Source: Mesorhizobium sp. B4-1-3
Lineage (GTDB): Bacteria > Pseudomonadota > Alphaproteobacteria > Rhizobiales > Rhizobiaceae
Reading direction: 5' to 3'
NCBI RefSeq assembly: GCF_006439355.1
Contig: NZ_VFTG01000002.1
Location: forward strand, 248,001 to 312,000
DNA: 64,000 nucleotides
Below are positions 35,178 through 45,679 of this stretch, piece by piece (the stretch's first letter is position 1; every line of letters begins with the position of its first letter). The notes beneath the pieces are model-generated. The model had not been told where the DNA came from. It searched no databases and saw nothing but the letters and a program-made list of their open reading frames with translations. The position numbers were made by a program, and so were the translations under genes.

Positions 35178-35975
35178 ATGCGGCAGACCATGGCTACAAT
35201 TCCTGAACGGCAGACGTCGAGGGCGGCCGGCTGGTCGCGTCGGATCGGGGCATTTTCTCTCGTCCTTCTGCTCACCGTCGTTGCGAGCTATCGGCTCGAC
35301 CTTGTGGAGACACTGCCTTTCCTGTGGGTGCTGGCGGTCGTGGCGTTGCTGGCGGCGCTTGCCCTGTTGCTGGCGGGCCTTGCCTTCTCGCGGGTCTGGA
35401 GTTTCGGCGATCGCGGCGGCCGCGATCTCAGCATCGGCGCATTGCTGGCGCTGCTGGTGCTGGCCCCCTACGGCGTCGCGGTCTACTGGGCGACGATCTA
35501 TCCGCCGCTGCGCGACATCTCGACCGATCTCGACGATCCGCCGGCGCTGGACACCAGCGACCGCACCGCCGACATGAACGAGCTGTCGCCGCCGACGCCG
35601 GGCGAACAGAGCCTGCAGGCCGATGCCTATCCGCTGGTCAACGGGCGCAGCTACAATCTGCCTTTCGAAACCGTGGTCGACGCTGTCGAAACCGTGCTCG
35701 ACCGCCGCGACTGGCAGCTGACGGCGCCTTATCCCGACATCAACGGGCAGAGCGAGGCGACGATCAATGCGCTGGCCAAGGGCTTCGTGCTCGGATTGCC
35801 GGCCGACGTCGCCATCCGCATCACCGACGACGGCGATCAGGTGATCGTCGACATGCGCTCGGCCTCGCGCTACGGCCGCTACGATCTAGGCGACAACGCC
35901 GCCCGCATCACGGATTTCCTTGGCGAGCTCGACCAGGAGGTCGCCGGGCAGGTCGGCGCGGCGCCGGCTGAGTGA
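35178..35975 (+). CDS. DUF1499 family membrane protein
   Basis: A 265-residue protein with three transmembrane segments (about 23-42, 45-68 and 83-105), followed by a soluble domain matching DUF1499: RSYNLPFETVVDAVETVLDRRDW, LGLPADVAIRI and DMRSASRYGRYDLGDNAARI. The function of the family is unknown. An alternative ATG lies four codons in (35190). Its stop abuts the stop of the converging metallo-hydrolase gene with no spacing (TGATCA). Confidence 0.88.
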   Translation: MRQTMATIPERQTSRAAGWSRRIGAFSLVLLLTVVASYRLDLVETLPFLWVLAVVALLAALALLLAGLAFSRVWSFGDRGGRDLSIGALLALLVLAPYGVAVYWATIYPPLRDISTDLDDPPALDTSDRTADMNELSPPTPGEQSLQADAYPLVNGRSYNLPFETVVDAVETVLDRRDWQLTAPYPDINGQSEATINALAKGFVLGLPADVAIRITDDGDQVIVDMRSASRYGRYDLGDNAARITDFLGELDQEVAGQVGAAPAE

Positions 35976-36884
35976 TCACGCGGCGGGGCTGAAAATGCCG
36001 TCGATCGCCGGATCGCCTTCTGTGGCCACGAGCCCGCGGGCAACCAGATCCTCGAGATGGGCAAGCACCGAAAGACCGGCGGCGCCGTGTAGCCGCGGGT
36101 CGGTGTCGCGATAGATCGCCGAGACCATTTCCTTGATAGTGCGGTCTCCGGCCCGGATGCGCTCGAGGATTGCCCTTTCGCGCATCTTGCGATGAGTCTT
36201 CAGGCCGCGCATGAACCTGCCCGGTGCGGTCACAGGTCCGCCATGGCCCGGTAGCAGCAAGCGATCCTCGCGCGCGAGGAGCTTGTCGAGGGAGCTCATA
36301 TAGTCGGCCATGGCGCCGTCCGGCGGCGCGACAATCGAGGTCGACCACGCCATGACATGGTCGGCTGAAAACAGGGTGCCGGTTCCCTCCAGGGCAAAAA
36401 CGGCGTGGTTGGCGGTGTGGCCGGGCGTCAGCACGGTGCGAATGGCCCAGCCGTCACCCACAGTCAACGCATCGTCGGCCAGCACGACGTCGGGAACGAA
36501 GGCGAGATCGGCGCTGGCATCGAGCGGATTGACCTCGCTGATGCGCAAAGCGCGGGCCGGCCGATGCGGGCCTTCGGCGAGCGTCGGCGCGCCGGTCAGC
36601 TCTTTCAACCGCGCCGCAAGCGGCGAATGGTCGCGATGCGTGTGGCTGACGAAGATGTGGCTGACCGGCCGGCCGGCCATTGCCTTGAGCAGCGTTTCGA
36701 GATGGGCGTCGTCTTCCGGCCCTGGGTCGATCACCGCCAGCGTCTCGCGGCCGACCAGATAGCTGTTGGTGCCGTGGAAGGTGAACGGGCTCGGATTTCT
36801 GGCGGTGATGCGCAGCACATCCGGCGCAACCGCAACAGCCTGGCCGTAGGCGGGATCGAAGCTGGTGTCGAATTCAAGGGCCAT
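35976..36884 (-). CDS. MBL-fold metallo-hydrolase (LACTB2-like)
   Basis: A 302-residue metallo-beta-lactamase-fold enzyme. The zinc motif is SHTHRDHS (HxHxDH), with further ligands in TPGHTANH and LFSADHVMAW, and a final LPGHGGP. The C-terminal 80 residues form a winged-helix-like domain (HRKMRERAILERIRAGDRTI), as in LACTB2-type hydrolases. The substrate is unknown. It converges on the DUF1499 gene and is divergent from bioY. Confidence 0.92.
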   Translation of the reverse strand: MALEFDTSFDPAYGQAVAVAPDVLRITARNPSPFTFHGTNSYLVGRETLAVIDPGPEDDAHLETLLKAMAGRPVSHIFVSHTHRDHSPLAARLKELTGAPTLAEGPHRPARALRISEVNPLDASADLAFVPDVVLADDALTVGDGWAIRTVLTPGHTANHAVFALEGTGTLFSADHVMAWSTSIVAPPDGAMADYMSSLDKLLAREDRLLLPGHGGPVTAPGRFMRGLKTHRKMRERAILERIRAGDRTIKEMVSAIYRDTDPRLHGAAGLSVLAHLEDLVARGLVATEGDPAIDGIFSPAA

Positions 36885-36953
36885 GCCGGCGGGCTCCGTT
36901 GCAACGCGGCAAAATGATTGCCGCCCAATACGGAAGCCAATATAGGAAAATCA

Positions 36954-37060
36954 ATGCGTGTCGCCCAAAACTGCGCAGCGGTTTTGGGTGAACGGCATGC
37001 ATCAACACAAATTTGCAAAGCGCGTCGTTGAATCCGTTGATGCGCGGCGCACTTTAAAAG
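36954..37060. repeat. Mosaic repeat family B, copy 1
   Basis: ATGCGTGTCGCCCAAAAC / GTTTTGGG stem, then GGCATGCATCAACACAAA and a second imperfect palindrome AAAGCGCGTCG ... GCGCACTTT. It lies in the bioY promoter region. The other copy is at 58944. Confidence 0.65.
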
Positions 37061-37089
37061 CCAGCAAATCAGCCAGAATGGGGAAGACC

Positions 37090-37680
37090 ATGGCAACTGC
37101 AACCACGATGCGTCCGCTTGTTTCTCTCACCCTGCCGGATCGCGGCGCTGCCCGGCTCGCGAGCCAACTCTTCCTGGCGCTTGCCGGAACCCTGCTGCTG
37201 ACGCTTTCGGCCAAGACCAAAGTGGTGCTCGGCCCGGTCGACATTTCGCTGCAGACGCTTGCCGTGCTGTTGATCGCCTCTGCATTCGGCCTGCGCCTGG
37301 CCGTCGCGACGCTTCTTCTCTACCTCGCCGAGGGTGCTTTTGGCTTGCCGGTCTTTCAGGGTACGCCGGAAAAGGGCATCGGCATCGCCTATATGCTGGG
37401 CTCGACCGGTGGCTATCTTGCCGGCTTCATGGTCATGGCGGCGATCGCCGGCTGGGCCGCGGATCGCGGCTGGGACCGCAATCCCTTCAGGCTGTTCGGC
37501 GCCATGCTGGCGGCGGAAGTCGTCATGATGGCCATGGGCTTTGCCTGGCTGGCGATCCTCATCGGGCCGGAAAAGTCCTGGCAGTTCGGCGTCTTGCCTT
37601 TTATCGTCGGTGACCTGATCAAGGTGGCCTTGGCCGCCAGCCTCGTGCCGGCCGTGTGGGCGTTGCTCAAGCGCGGCTGA
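37090..37680 (+). CDS. bioY: Biotin transporter BioY (ECF S-component)
   Basis: A 196-residue integral membrane protein with about six helices. BioY features are LGPVDISLQTLAVLLIASAFGLRLAV, AEGAFGLPVFQG and GSTGGYLAGFMV. BioY binds biotin and works alone or with a general ECF energising module; no bioM/bioN genes are beside it here. ATG 37090 follows GGGGAAG; an ATG four codons earlier is possible. A strong terminator follows. Confidence 0.95.
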   Translation: MATATTMRPLVSLTLPDRGAARLASQLFLALAGTLLLTLSAKTKVVLGPVDISLQTLAVLLIASAFGLRLAVATLLLYLAEGAFGLPVFQGTPEKGIGIAYMLGSTGGYLAGFMVMAAIAGWAADRGWDRNPFRLFGAMLAAEVVMMAMGFAWLAILIGPEKSWQFGVLPFIVGDLIKVALAASLVPAVWALLKRG

Positions 37681-37693
37681 GCCCGAGCCAAGA

Positions 37694-37725
37694 AAGCCGG
37701 CGGGCCGAGCACCCGCCGGCTTTTT
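37694..37725 (+). terminator. Rho-independent terminator of bioY
   Basis: AGCCGGCGGG pairs perfectly with CCCGCCGGCT around a seven-base loop, followed by TTTTT. It lies 13 bases after the bioY stop. Confidence 0.9.
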
Positions 37726-37879
37726 CGCCTTCACACGCGCCCAATCGCATGACTGCAAGGGGCGGCATTAAATCCGATATTAGTACATGCTGGGGCATAA
37801 ACGGACGAGCCGACACACGAAACGCGACCGCGGGCATCTCGATATCTGAGCGCGCCCCGGCAGCTCGACGGAGAGCCTG

Positions 37880-38770
37880 TTGAAGGGAATAATCCTGGCC
37901 GGGGGCAGCGGAACACGCCTCTATCCGCTCACAATAGCGGTTTCCAAGCAAATCCTGCCGATTTACGACAAACCGATGATCTATTACCCGCTGAGCGTGC
38001 TGATGCTCGCGGGAATACGCGAGATCATGGTGATCTCAACGCCGCGTGACCTGCCGATTTTCCAGGCTCTGCTCGGCGACGGCTCGGAATTCGGTCTTGA
38101 GCTGTCCTATGCCGAGCAACCACAGCCCAACGGCCTAGCCGAGGCTTTTATCATCGGTCGTGATTTCATCGGCAAGGACAACGTGTCGATGATCCTCGGC
38201 GACAACATCTATTTCGGCGACGGCCTATCCAAGCTCTGCCGGACGGCGGCTGCGCGCGAAAGCGGGGCTTCGGTCTTCGCTTATCATGTCGAGGATCCCG
38301 AGCGTTATGGCGTGGTCTCGTTCGACAAGGCCACCGGCATGGCTTTGACGATCGAGGAAAAGCCGCTCAAGCCGAAATCCAACTGGGCCGTCACCGGCCT
38401 CTATTTCTACGACAACAGGGTAGTCGACATCGCCTCCACCATCCGACCCTCGGCACGTGGTGAGCTTGAGATCACGGCGGTCAACAACGCCTATCTCCAT
38501 CGCGGGGAACTGCAAGTCCACCGGCTCGGCCGCGGCTATGCCTGGCTCGACACGGGAACGCATGACAGCCTGCACGAGGCGTCATTCTTTGTGCGTACTA
38601 TTGAACATCGGCAAGGAATCAAGGTCGCTTGCCCCGAGGAAATCGCTTTCGAGCAAGGCTGGCTCGACGCCGACAAGGTTCTGGAACGCGCGGCGCGCCT
38701 CGGCAAGAACGAATATGCCGCCTATCTGCGCAGGCGGGTCGCCGACCTGACGGAGGATCAAGGTGCTTGA
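37880..38770 (+). CDS. rfbA: Glucose-1-phosphate thymidylyltransferase
   Basis: A 296-residue nucleotidyltransferase making dTDP-glucose, the first step to dTDP-L-rhamnose. The N-terminal signature is [46 protein letters not shown] and [11 protein letters not shown] are typical. The start is a TTG at 37880 with GGAGAG upstream, because no ATG precedes the conserved Lys-Gly. First gene of rfbACBD. The next gene begins eight bases before its stop. The 150 bases before it, after the bioY terminator, must hold the promoter, but no clear box is visible. Confidence 0.96.
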   Translation: MKGIILAGGSGTRLYPLTIAVSKQILPIYDKPMIYYPLSVLMLAGIREIMVISTPRDLPIFQALLGDGSEFGLELSYAEQPQPNGLAEAFIIGRDFIGKDNVSMILGDNIYFGDGLSKLCRTAAARESGASVFAYHVEDPERYGVVSFDKATGMALTIEEKPLKPKSNWAVTGLYFYDNRVVDIASTIRPSARGELEITAVNNAYLHRGELQVHRLGRGYAWLDTGTHDSLHEASFFVRTIEHRQGIKVACPEEIAFEQGWLDADKVLERAARLGKNEYAAYLRRRVADLTEDQGA

Positions 38771-39317
38771 GGTCAGGACGCTCGGCCTGGAGTGTGTGCT
38801 GGAGATCGTGCCGAAGCGGCATGGCGACGCGCGCGGCTATTTCTGCGAGACCTGGAACGCGGAGCGGTTTGCACAAGCGGGTATCGACCTGACCTTCGTG
38901 CAGGACAACCATTCCTATTCCGCGGCCGCCGGCGTCCTGCGCGGCCTGCACTATCAGCTGCCGCCCCGCGCCCAGGACAAGCTGCTGCGGGTTGTGCGGG
39001 GCAGCGTGTTCGACGTCGTCGTCGATATCCGCCGCTCCTCGCCGACATTCGGCCAATGGTCGGCGCTGGAGATTTCAGCGGAGAAAGGAAACCAGATCCT
39101 GGTGCCCAAGGGATATGCGCACGGCTTCGTCACGCTCGTGCCGGACACCGAGATTCTGTATAAGGTCACCGATACCTATTCGCCGGAGCATGACAGGTCG
39201 ATCCGCTTCGACGACCCGGCAATCGGCATTGCGTGGCCGTCGTTCGCAGGCGATTTTCAGCTCTCGGACAAGGATCGCAAGGCGCCACTGCTAGGCGAGG
39301 CGGAGGTTTTCGCGTGA
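38763..39317 (+). CDS. rfbC: dTDP-4-dehydrorhamnose 3,5-epimerase
   Basis: A 184-residue cupin-fold epimerase. The catalytic His lies in [10 protein letters not shown], with [15 protein letters not shown] before it and [25 protein letters not shown] and [13 protein letters not shown] after it. GTG 38763 is used; it overlaps rfbA by eight bases. It acts after RfbB and before RfbD despite its place in the operon. Confidence 0.96.
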   Translation: MLEVRTLGLECVLEIVPKRHGDARGYFCETWNAERFAQAGIDLTFVQDNHSYSAAAGVLRGLHYQLPPRAQDKLLRVVRGSVFDVVVDIRRSSPTFGQWSALEISAEKGNQILVPKGYAHGFVTLVPDTEILYKVTDTYSPEHDRSIRFDDPAIGIAWPSFAGDFQLSDKDRKAPLLGEAEVFA

Positions 39318-40486
39318 GGGAAGAGGGCGGGCTGAATTTCCTGGTCACTGGCGGCGCCGGCTTCATCGGCTCGGCCGTGTGCCGGCATCTGTGCGCCAAT
39401 CCGGCCTACCGCGTCACCAATCTCGACAAGCTCACCTATGCGGGCAACCTCGCTTCGCTAAGGCCGATCGAGAATGCGCATAATTACCGCTTCGAGCAGG
39501 CCGACATCTGCGATGAGCGCGCGGTGCTGGAGATCTTGCGCCGCGACGACATCGATATCGTCATGAACCTGGCCGCCGAAAGCCATGTCGACCGCTCGAT
39601 CGACGGGCCGGGCGCCTTCATCGAGACCAACATCGTCGGCACCTACCGCATCCTGAATGCGGCGCTGGAATATTGGCGCGGCCTGTCCGAGGAGCGCAAG
39701 GCGGGCTTCCGCTTCCATCATGTCTCGACCGACGAAGTCTTCGGCGACCTGCCCTTCGACGGCGGTATGTTCGTGGAGGAAACGCCCTATGCGCCGTCCT
39801 CGCCCTATTCGGCGTCGAAGGCCGCCTCCGACCATCTGGTGCGGGCCTGGCACGAGACCTATGGCCTGCCTGTGGTGCTGTCCAACTGCTCGAACAATTA
39901 CGGCCCCTATCATTTCCCGGAAAAGCTGATCCCGCTGGTCATCCTCAACGCGCTCGACGAGAAGCCGCTGCCGGTCTACGGCGCCGGCGCCAATGTGCGC
40001 GACTGGCTGTTCGTCGACGATCACGCGCGGGCCCTGGAACTGGTGGCCACCAGGGGCCGGCCGGGCGAGAGCTACAATGTCGGCGGCAATTCCGAGCGCA
40101 CCAATCTCGGCGTGGTCGAGGCGATCTGCGATTTGCTCGACCTGAGGCGCCCGCGCGCCGGCGGCAAGCGCCATCGCGAACTGATCGCCTTCGTCACCGA
40201 CCGCCCCGGCCATGACCGCCGCTATGCGATCGACGCCTCCAAGATCGCGCGCGAACTCGGCTGGACGCCAAAGGAGAATTTCGACAGCGGCCTGGCGAGG
40301 ACCGTCGACTGGTATCTCGACAACAAATGGTGGTGGGGGCCGATCCGCGAGCAGCGCTACGCCGGCGAGCGGCTGGGCCGGACCGCAGCGGAGAAGCGCC
40401 CGATAGAAAACGTCCCAATTGAAAACGCGAAGGTTCAAGGCAACCCGGCCGGGAACGCGGCCGAGAGCAGGAAGGTAACGACGTGA
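39314..40486 (+). CDS. rfbB: dTDP-glucose 4,6-dehydratase
   Basis: A 390-residue extended SDR. NAD-binding is [16 protein letters not shown], the catalytic triad region is [11 protein letters not shown] ... [13 protein letters not shown], and the [18 protein letters not shown] motif is typical of RmlB. GTG 39314 overlaps the rfbC stop (GTGA). It is about 35-40 residues longer than usual: the tail after [12 protein letters not shown] holds a short PIEN repeat and may be a disordered extension or the result of readthrough into former spacer. Confidence 0.95.
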   Translation: MREEGGLNFLVTGGAGFIGSAVCRHLCANPAYRVTNLDKLTYAGNLASLRPIENAHNYRFEQADICDERAVLEILRRDDIDIVMNLAAESHVDRSIDGPGAFIETNIVGTYRILNAALEYWRGLSEERKAGFRFHHVSTDEVFGDLPFDGGMFVEETPYAPSSPYSASKAASDHLVRAWHETYGLPVVLSNCSNNYGPYHFPEKLIPLVILNALDEKPLPVYGAGANVRDWLFVDDHARALELVATRGRPGESYNVGGNSERTNLGVVEAICDLLDLRRPRAGGKRHRELIAFVTDRPGHDRRYAIDASKIARELGWTPKENFDSGLARTVDWYLDNKWWWGPIREQRYAGERLGRTAAEKRPIENVPIENAKVQGNPAGNAAESRKVTT

Positions 40487-41388
40487 GGCTTGCCGTCACC
40501 GGACGCGAGGGCCAGGTCGCCGCAAGCCTGGTCGAGGCGGCGCGGGGCCGCGACGATGTCGAAGTCGTCGCAGTCGGCCGGCCGGCGCTCGACCTTGCGC
40601 GGCCCGATACGGTGCTCGCGGCGCTGGAAGCGGCAAGGCCGGACATCGTCGTTTCCGCCGCCGCCTACACCGCCGTCGACCAGGCCGAGGACGAGAAGGA
40701 CCTGGCCTTCGCGGTGAACGCAACCGGCGCCGGCAAGGTGGCGGAAGCCGCGGCGAGGCTCGGCGTCCCCGTCATCCATCTGTCGACCGACTATGTCTTC
40801 GACGGCACCAAGGACGGCGCCTATGTCGAAACCGACTCCACCGCCCCGCTCGGCGTCTACGGCGCCTCCAAGCTCGCCGGCGAAGACGCGGTCGCCATGG
40901 CCAACCCGCGCCACCTCATCCTGCGCACCGCCTGGGTCTACAGTCCCTTCGGTAAGAACTTCGTCAAGACGATGCTGAGGCTGGCCGGCGACCGCGACGA
41001 GATCGCGGTCGTCGCCGATCAATGGGGCAATCCGACGTCGGCGCTCGACATCGCCGACGCGATCCTGCATGCGGCGCCGAAGCTGGTCGACGACAGGAAT
41101 TTCGCCGCCTTCGGCATCTACCATCTGGCAGGCGAGGGCGAGACCAACTGGAGCGGCTTTGCCCGTAATGTCCTCGACACAAGCCGGGCGTTTGGTGGCC
41201 CGCACGCGATGGTGCGCGATATCTCGACGAGCGACTATCCGACCAAGGCCAGGCGGCCGGCCAACTCGCGGCTGTCGAGCGCGAAGTTTGCGGGTGTGTT
41301 TGGGTGGACGGCGCCGGGGTGGCGGAGTTCGGTCGAGGCCGTTATACGACGTGTTCAGATTGGAAGGGCTCGGATCCCTGTGGAATAG
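40483..41388 (+). CDS. rfbD: dTDP-4-dehydrorhamnose reductase
   Basis: A 301-residue SDR reducing dTDP-4-keto-rhamnose to dTDP-L-rhamnose. Features are [41 protein letters not shown] and the catalytic [12 protein letters not shown] 40483 overlaps the rfbB stop (GTGA), so all four rfb genes are translationally coupled. The last residues ([13 protein letters not shown]) look extended over the usual end. Confidence 0.95.
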   Translation: MRLAVTGREGQVAASLVEAARGRDDVEVVAVGRPALDLARPDTVLAALEAARPDIVVSAAAYTAVDQAEDEKDLAFAVNATGAGKVAEAAARLGVPVIHLSTDYVFDGTKDGAYVETDSTAPLGVYGASKLAGEDAVAMANPRHLILRTAWVYSPFGKNFVKTMLRLAGDRDEIAVVADQWGNPTSALDIADAILHAAPKLVDDRNFAAFGIYHLAGEGETNWSGFARNVLDTSRAFGGPHAMVRDISTSDYPTKARRPANSRLSSAKFAGVFGWTAPGWRSSVEAVIRRVQIGRARIPVE

Positions 41389-41763
41389 CGGACAGCGCGT
41401 ATCTGCTGTCTTGGCCTGCGTTGTTTAGGGTCCAGCTGTGCGAAGGTTAAGCCAGAGATTGACAAGCCACGTCGCGAAACCTAAGCACGAGCAGCTTGCG
41501 GGGCCGGGGGGCTCGGCAACTCAAGGAGACCTTCTTGAAAGGCACTATCCTTGCTGACAGCAGAGGAACGTTCCTCTGTTCATCAATATTAGAAAAGTCG
41601 AATATTAATTCGAATATACAGCAAGCCACTCCGGCGGCTGATCTATAGCTATGTGTTGTCTGATGCTTCGCATCCGCCGCAATGCTGTCGCAGGGCTCGC
41701 GAAATCGATGTCAGTTTACCTAACTTGCGTCGGGCCAGATTTCTTCGGAAAGGATGGCAAACG
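41389..41763. other. Gap of 375 bases between rfbD and the phosphomannomutase gene
   Basis: No intact gene. It contains the rfbA-like 5' remnant (41523-41648), an AT-rich stretch (41586-41625) and the region upstream of the phosphomannomutase gene, with a GGAAAGGA ribosome site at its end. A promoter could lie in the AT-rich part but no confident boxes were found. Confidence 0.6.
41523..41648 (+). pseudogene. 5' remnant of a second rfbA-like gene
   Basis: AAGGAGACCTTCTTGAAAGG and the following bases mirror the start of rfbA, including its ribosome site and TTG start. Translated from TTG 41535 it reads LKGTILADSRGTFL, against [14 protein letters not shown] in rfbA. Similarity fades after about 17 codons and the frame closes at 41648. 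The glycine-rich nucleotide loop is damaged. Best read as a scar of recombination or duplication. Confidence 0.55.
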
Positions 41764-43191
41764 GTGGCTTTGAAGTTCGGTACCAGTGGGCTGCGCGGTC
41801 TCGTCAGCGAGCTTCGAGGGCCACCGGCGTACACCTATACAGCCGCGTTCCTGCGCATGCTCCGGGACCGGGGCGCATTGAATGAAGGCTCGAAGGTCTA
41901 TGTCGGACGTGATCTTCGCGCGTCCAGTCCACAAATCGCGCAGCTTGTTCACGCGGCGATCGCCAAAGCCGGTCAGGTGCCGGTCGATTGTGGAGCATTA
42001 CCGACGCCAGCGCTCGCGCTTCACGCCAGCAGCAAAAAAGCTCCGGCAATAATGGTCACGGGTAGTCACATACCCGACGACAGAAATGGCCTCAAATTTT
42101 ACCGGGCGGACGGCGAGATCGACAAGCGCGACGAACGCGACATCGTCGAGACCCACGCGGCCATGGGGGACATCGTACCGTCACTGTCTGAAGTTGATCC
42201 CGAGCGGTCAGGTGCCGAGCCATCCCAGGGTTACATGAACCGGTTTCTGGGCTTTTTTGAAAAAGGCAGCCTTTCTGGCCTGCGCATCGGCGTTTACCAG
42301 CATTCTTCCGTGGCAAGAGACATCGTTGTCGATGTTCTTCGCAGACTGGGGGCCGAGACGATTGCTCTGGGCAGGGCCGAAGGCTTCATTCCGGTAGATA
42401 CCGAAGCTCTCAGACAGGAGGATGTGGCGCTTCTCAAGCAATGGGCGGCGGCGGAACCGTTCGATGCGATCGTGTCCACCGATGGCGACGGCGACAGGCC
42501 GCTCGTGGCGGACGCTGGCGGTATTTTCGTGCGCGGCGATCTTGTAGCTGCCATCACCGCGCATTTCTTGGGTGCCGATTGCGTCGTCACGCCGGTCAGC
42601 TCCAACTCAGGTCTGGAACGTTGCGGTTATTTTGGAAGGGTGATCCGCACGCGCGTGGGTTCGCCCTACGTCATTGAAGGTATCGCGACCGCTCTCGCCG
42701 AGGGCGCAAAATGTGTCGTCGGGTTCGAGGCGAATGGCGGCGTTCTGCTCGGCTCGCCCGTCAAGAAAGGTGGGCGTATCCTTCCGGCTTTGCAGACGCG
42801 GGATTCGGCGTTGCCAATCCTTTGCGTGCTTTCGGCGATTGCAAAGACCGGCCGTCCGCTCGCGGAGATAGCGGCCGACTTTCGCTTTCTCGCCGGCGCA
42901 AGCGGTCGGCTTGAAGACGTGCCGAACGAGAGTAGCGCGTCCTTTCTCGGCAAGCTGGCGACTGACGCAATCTATGCCAACAAGATCTTCTCGGCTCTCG
43001 GCGGCCTTGCGAATATTGACAACCATGACGGTGTGCGTATCACCGCGCGTAACGGAGAAGTTGTGCATTTCCGTGCGTCGGGCAACGCGCCTGAACTGCG
43101 CTGCTATGTCGAGGCAAGAGCGGAATCGCGCGCAGACGAATTGCTCGGTTGGGGCCTCGCTCTCGGCCGGGATCAAATCTTGGAAAGTTGA
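41764..43191 (+). CDS. Phosphomannomutase / phosphoglucomutase family (NoeK/ManB-like)
   Basis: A 475-residue alpha-D-phosphohexomutase, converting mannose-6-phosphate to mannose-1-phosphate. Seen in order: FGTSGLRGLVSELRG, the phosphoserine loop VTGSHIPDDRNGLKFY, the metal loop STDGDGDRPLVAD, the sugar-binding loop GFEANGGVLLGSP and the phosphate-binding end RASGNAPELRCYVE. The TGSHIP variant resembles the rhizobial NoeK type. GTG 41764 is used, after GGAAAGGA. The guanylyltransferase gene follows three bases after its stop, the same pairing as in noeK/noeJ loci. Confidence 0.9.
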   Translation: MALKFGTSGLRGLVSELRGPPAYTYTAAFLRMLRDRGALNEGSKVYVGRDLRASSPQIAQLVHAAIAKAGQVPVDCGALPTPALALHASSKKAPAIMVTGSHIPDDRNGLKFYRADGEIDKRDERDIVETHAAMGDIVPSLSEVDPERSGAEPSQGYMNRFLGFFEKGSLSGLRIGVYQHSSVARDIVVDVLRRLGAETIALGRAEGFIPVDTEALRQEDVALLKQWAAAEPFDAIVSTDGDGDRPLVADAGGIFVRGDLVAAITAHFLGADCVVTPVSSNSGLERCGYFGRVIRTRVGSPYVIEGIATALAEGAKCVVGFEANGGVLLGSPVKKGGRILPALQTRDSALPILCVLSAIAKTGRPLAEIAADFRFLAGASGRLEDVPNESSASFLGKLATDAIYANKIFSALGGLANIDNHDGVRITARNGEVVHFRASGNAPELRCYVEARAESRADELLGWGLALGRDQILES

Positions 43192-43194
43192 AGT

Positions 43195-44610
43195 TTGACC
43201 AATATCGTTCCTGTCATCATCAGTGGCGGCGTCGGTTCCCGGCTATGGCCGATCTCCCGCGCATTGCATCCAAAGCCCTTCATCCCGCTGCCGGAGGGCG
43301 GGACGCTCATTCGAAAGACTTACGCCCGCACCGTGGAGCTCGAAGGCGTCGATCATGTCGTGACTGTCACCAACCGTGATCTGCTGTTTCTTACCGCCGA
43401 TGAATATGCGGAGGTCGCGGCTCCGGAGGTGAAAAACACATTCCTGCTGGAGCCGTTCGGCCGTGACACCGCAGCCGCAGTTGCGCTCGCGGCACTGCAC
43501 GTCGCGCATGAGAACCCGGACGCCATCCTGGTCGTGCTTCCCGCGGATCACCTAATAGTTGATCAGTCTGGCTTCCGCGCGAGCGTCGCGAAAGCGGCGG
43601 CGCTTGCGGCCTCCGGCCAGATCGTCACATTCGGCGTGAAGCCTGACCGCCCGGAAACGGGCTTTGGCTACATCGAGGCCGAGGGGGATAGAGTTCTTCG
43701 GTTCGTGGAAAAGCCGAATGCGGTCACGGCAGCCCAATTCATCGCCAGCGGCCGTTTCTTCTGGAACTCGGGGATGTTCTGTTTCACCGCCCGCTCGATG
43801 CTCGAAGCCATGCAGGAGTTGTGCCCGGACATCTTGTCCAGTGCACGCAGGGCTCTCGAGAAAGGCAGGACAGCGGATAGCGCCGACAGACTTACTGTCG
43901 AGGTGGATAGGGACAGCTTCGCGGCCGTTCCCGCCGTTTCCATCGACTATGCGGTAATGGAGAAGGCAGGCAACGTGGGTTTCGTGCCCTGCGGTTTCGA
44001 TTGGTCGGACATCGGCTCATGGTCTGTGCTGTCGGAGCTTGTTCCGGCCGATGACAAGGGCAACCGCGCCACTGGCGAGGCAATCCTGCACGACACGGCG
44101 AACTGCTATGTGCACAGCGAAGACCGGCTGGTCGGCCTTGTCGGCGTCTCGGATCTTTTGATCGTGGACACGCCGGACGCGTTGCTGGTCGCGCACAAGG
44201 ACAAGGCACAGGAGGTGAAGGACCTCTACAGCCGCCTCAAGGCGGAGGGGCACGAGACGGCGACGCTGCATCGCACGGTGCATCGCCCATGGGGCACTTA
44301 TACCGTGCTGGAGGAAGGACACCGCTTCAAGATCAAGCGGATTGAAGTGAAGCCAAATGCCCGCCTGAGCCTACAGGCGCATCACCACCGCTCCGAGCAT
44401 TGGGTGGTGGTGAGCGGTACCGCCAAGGTCGTCAACGGCGAGAGCGAAATCCTGCTCACGATCAACCAGTCCACCTATATCCCGTGCGGCCACAAGCATC
44501 GCCTGGAAAACCCGGGCATCCTTCCGCTCGTCATGATCGAGGTGCAAAGCGGGGAATATCTCGGCGAAGACGACATAGTGCGGTTCGATGACGTTTATGG
44601 CAGGGCCTGA
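43195..44610 (+). CDS. Mannose-1-phosphate guanylyltransferase / mannose-6-phosphate isomerase (bifunctional, type II)
   Basis: A 471-residue enzyme making GDP-mannose. The N-terminal nucleotidyltransferase has VIISGGVGSRLWPISRALHPK, LPADHLI, FVEKPN and WNSGMFCF; the first Gly-rich loop has Ser where Thr is usual. The C-terminal cupin (about 345-471) carries LQAHHHRSEHWVVVSGTAKV, the isomerase signature. The start is TTG 43195. It forms a pair with the phosphomannomutase upstream and feeds the two dehydratases downstream. Confidence 0.94.
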   Translation: MTNIVPVIISGGVGSRLWPISRALHPKPFIPLPEGGTLIRKTYARTVELEGVDHVVTVTNRDLLFLTADEYAEVAAPEVKNTFLLEPFGRDTAAAVALAALHVAHENPDAILVVLPADHLIVDQSGFRASVAKAAALAASGQIVTFGVKPDRPETGFGYIEAEGDRVLRFVEKPNAVTAAQFIASGRFFWNSGMFCFTARSMLEAMQELCPDILSSARRALEKGRTADSADRLTVEVDRDSFAAVPAVSIDYAVMEKAGNVGFVPCGFDWSDIGSWSVLSELVPADDKGNRATGEAILHDTANCYVHSEDRLVGLVGVSDLLIVDTPDALLVAHKDKAQEVKDLYSRLKAEGHETATLHRTVHRPWGTYTVLEEGHRFKIKRIEVKPNARLSLQAHHHRSEHWVVVSGTAKVVNGESEILLTINQSTYIPCGHKHRLENPGILPLVMIEVQSGEYLGEDDIVRFDDVYGRA

Positions 44611-44646
44611 CGGTTCATCGGCTCGCAGGGCCGGAGCGAACAATAG

Positions 44647-45633
<987 letters not shown>

Positions 45634-45679
45634 CGACTTCAGGGCTCGGGGGAGCTAGCAAAATATACCGAGAGCATTG

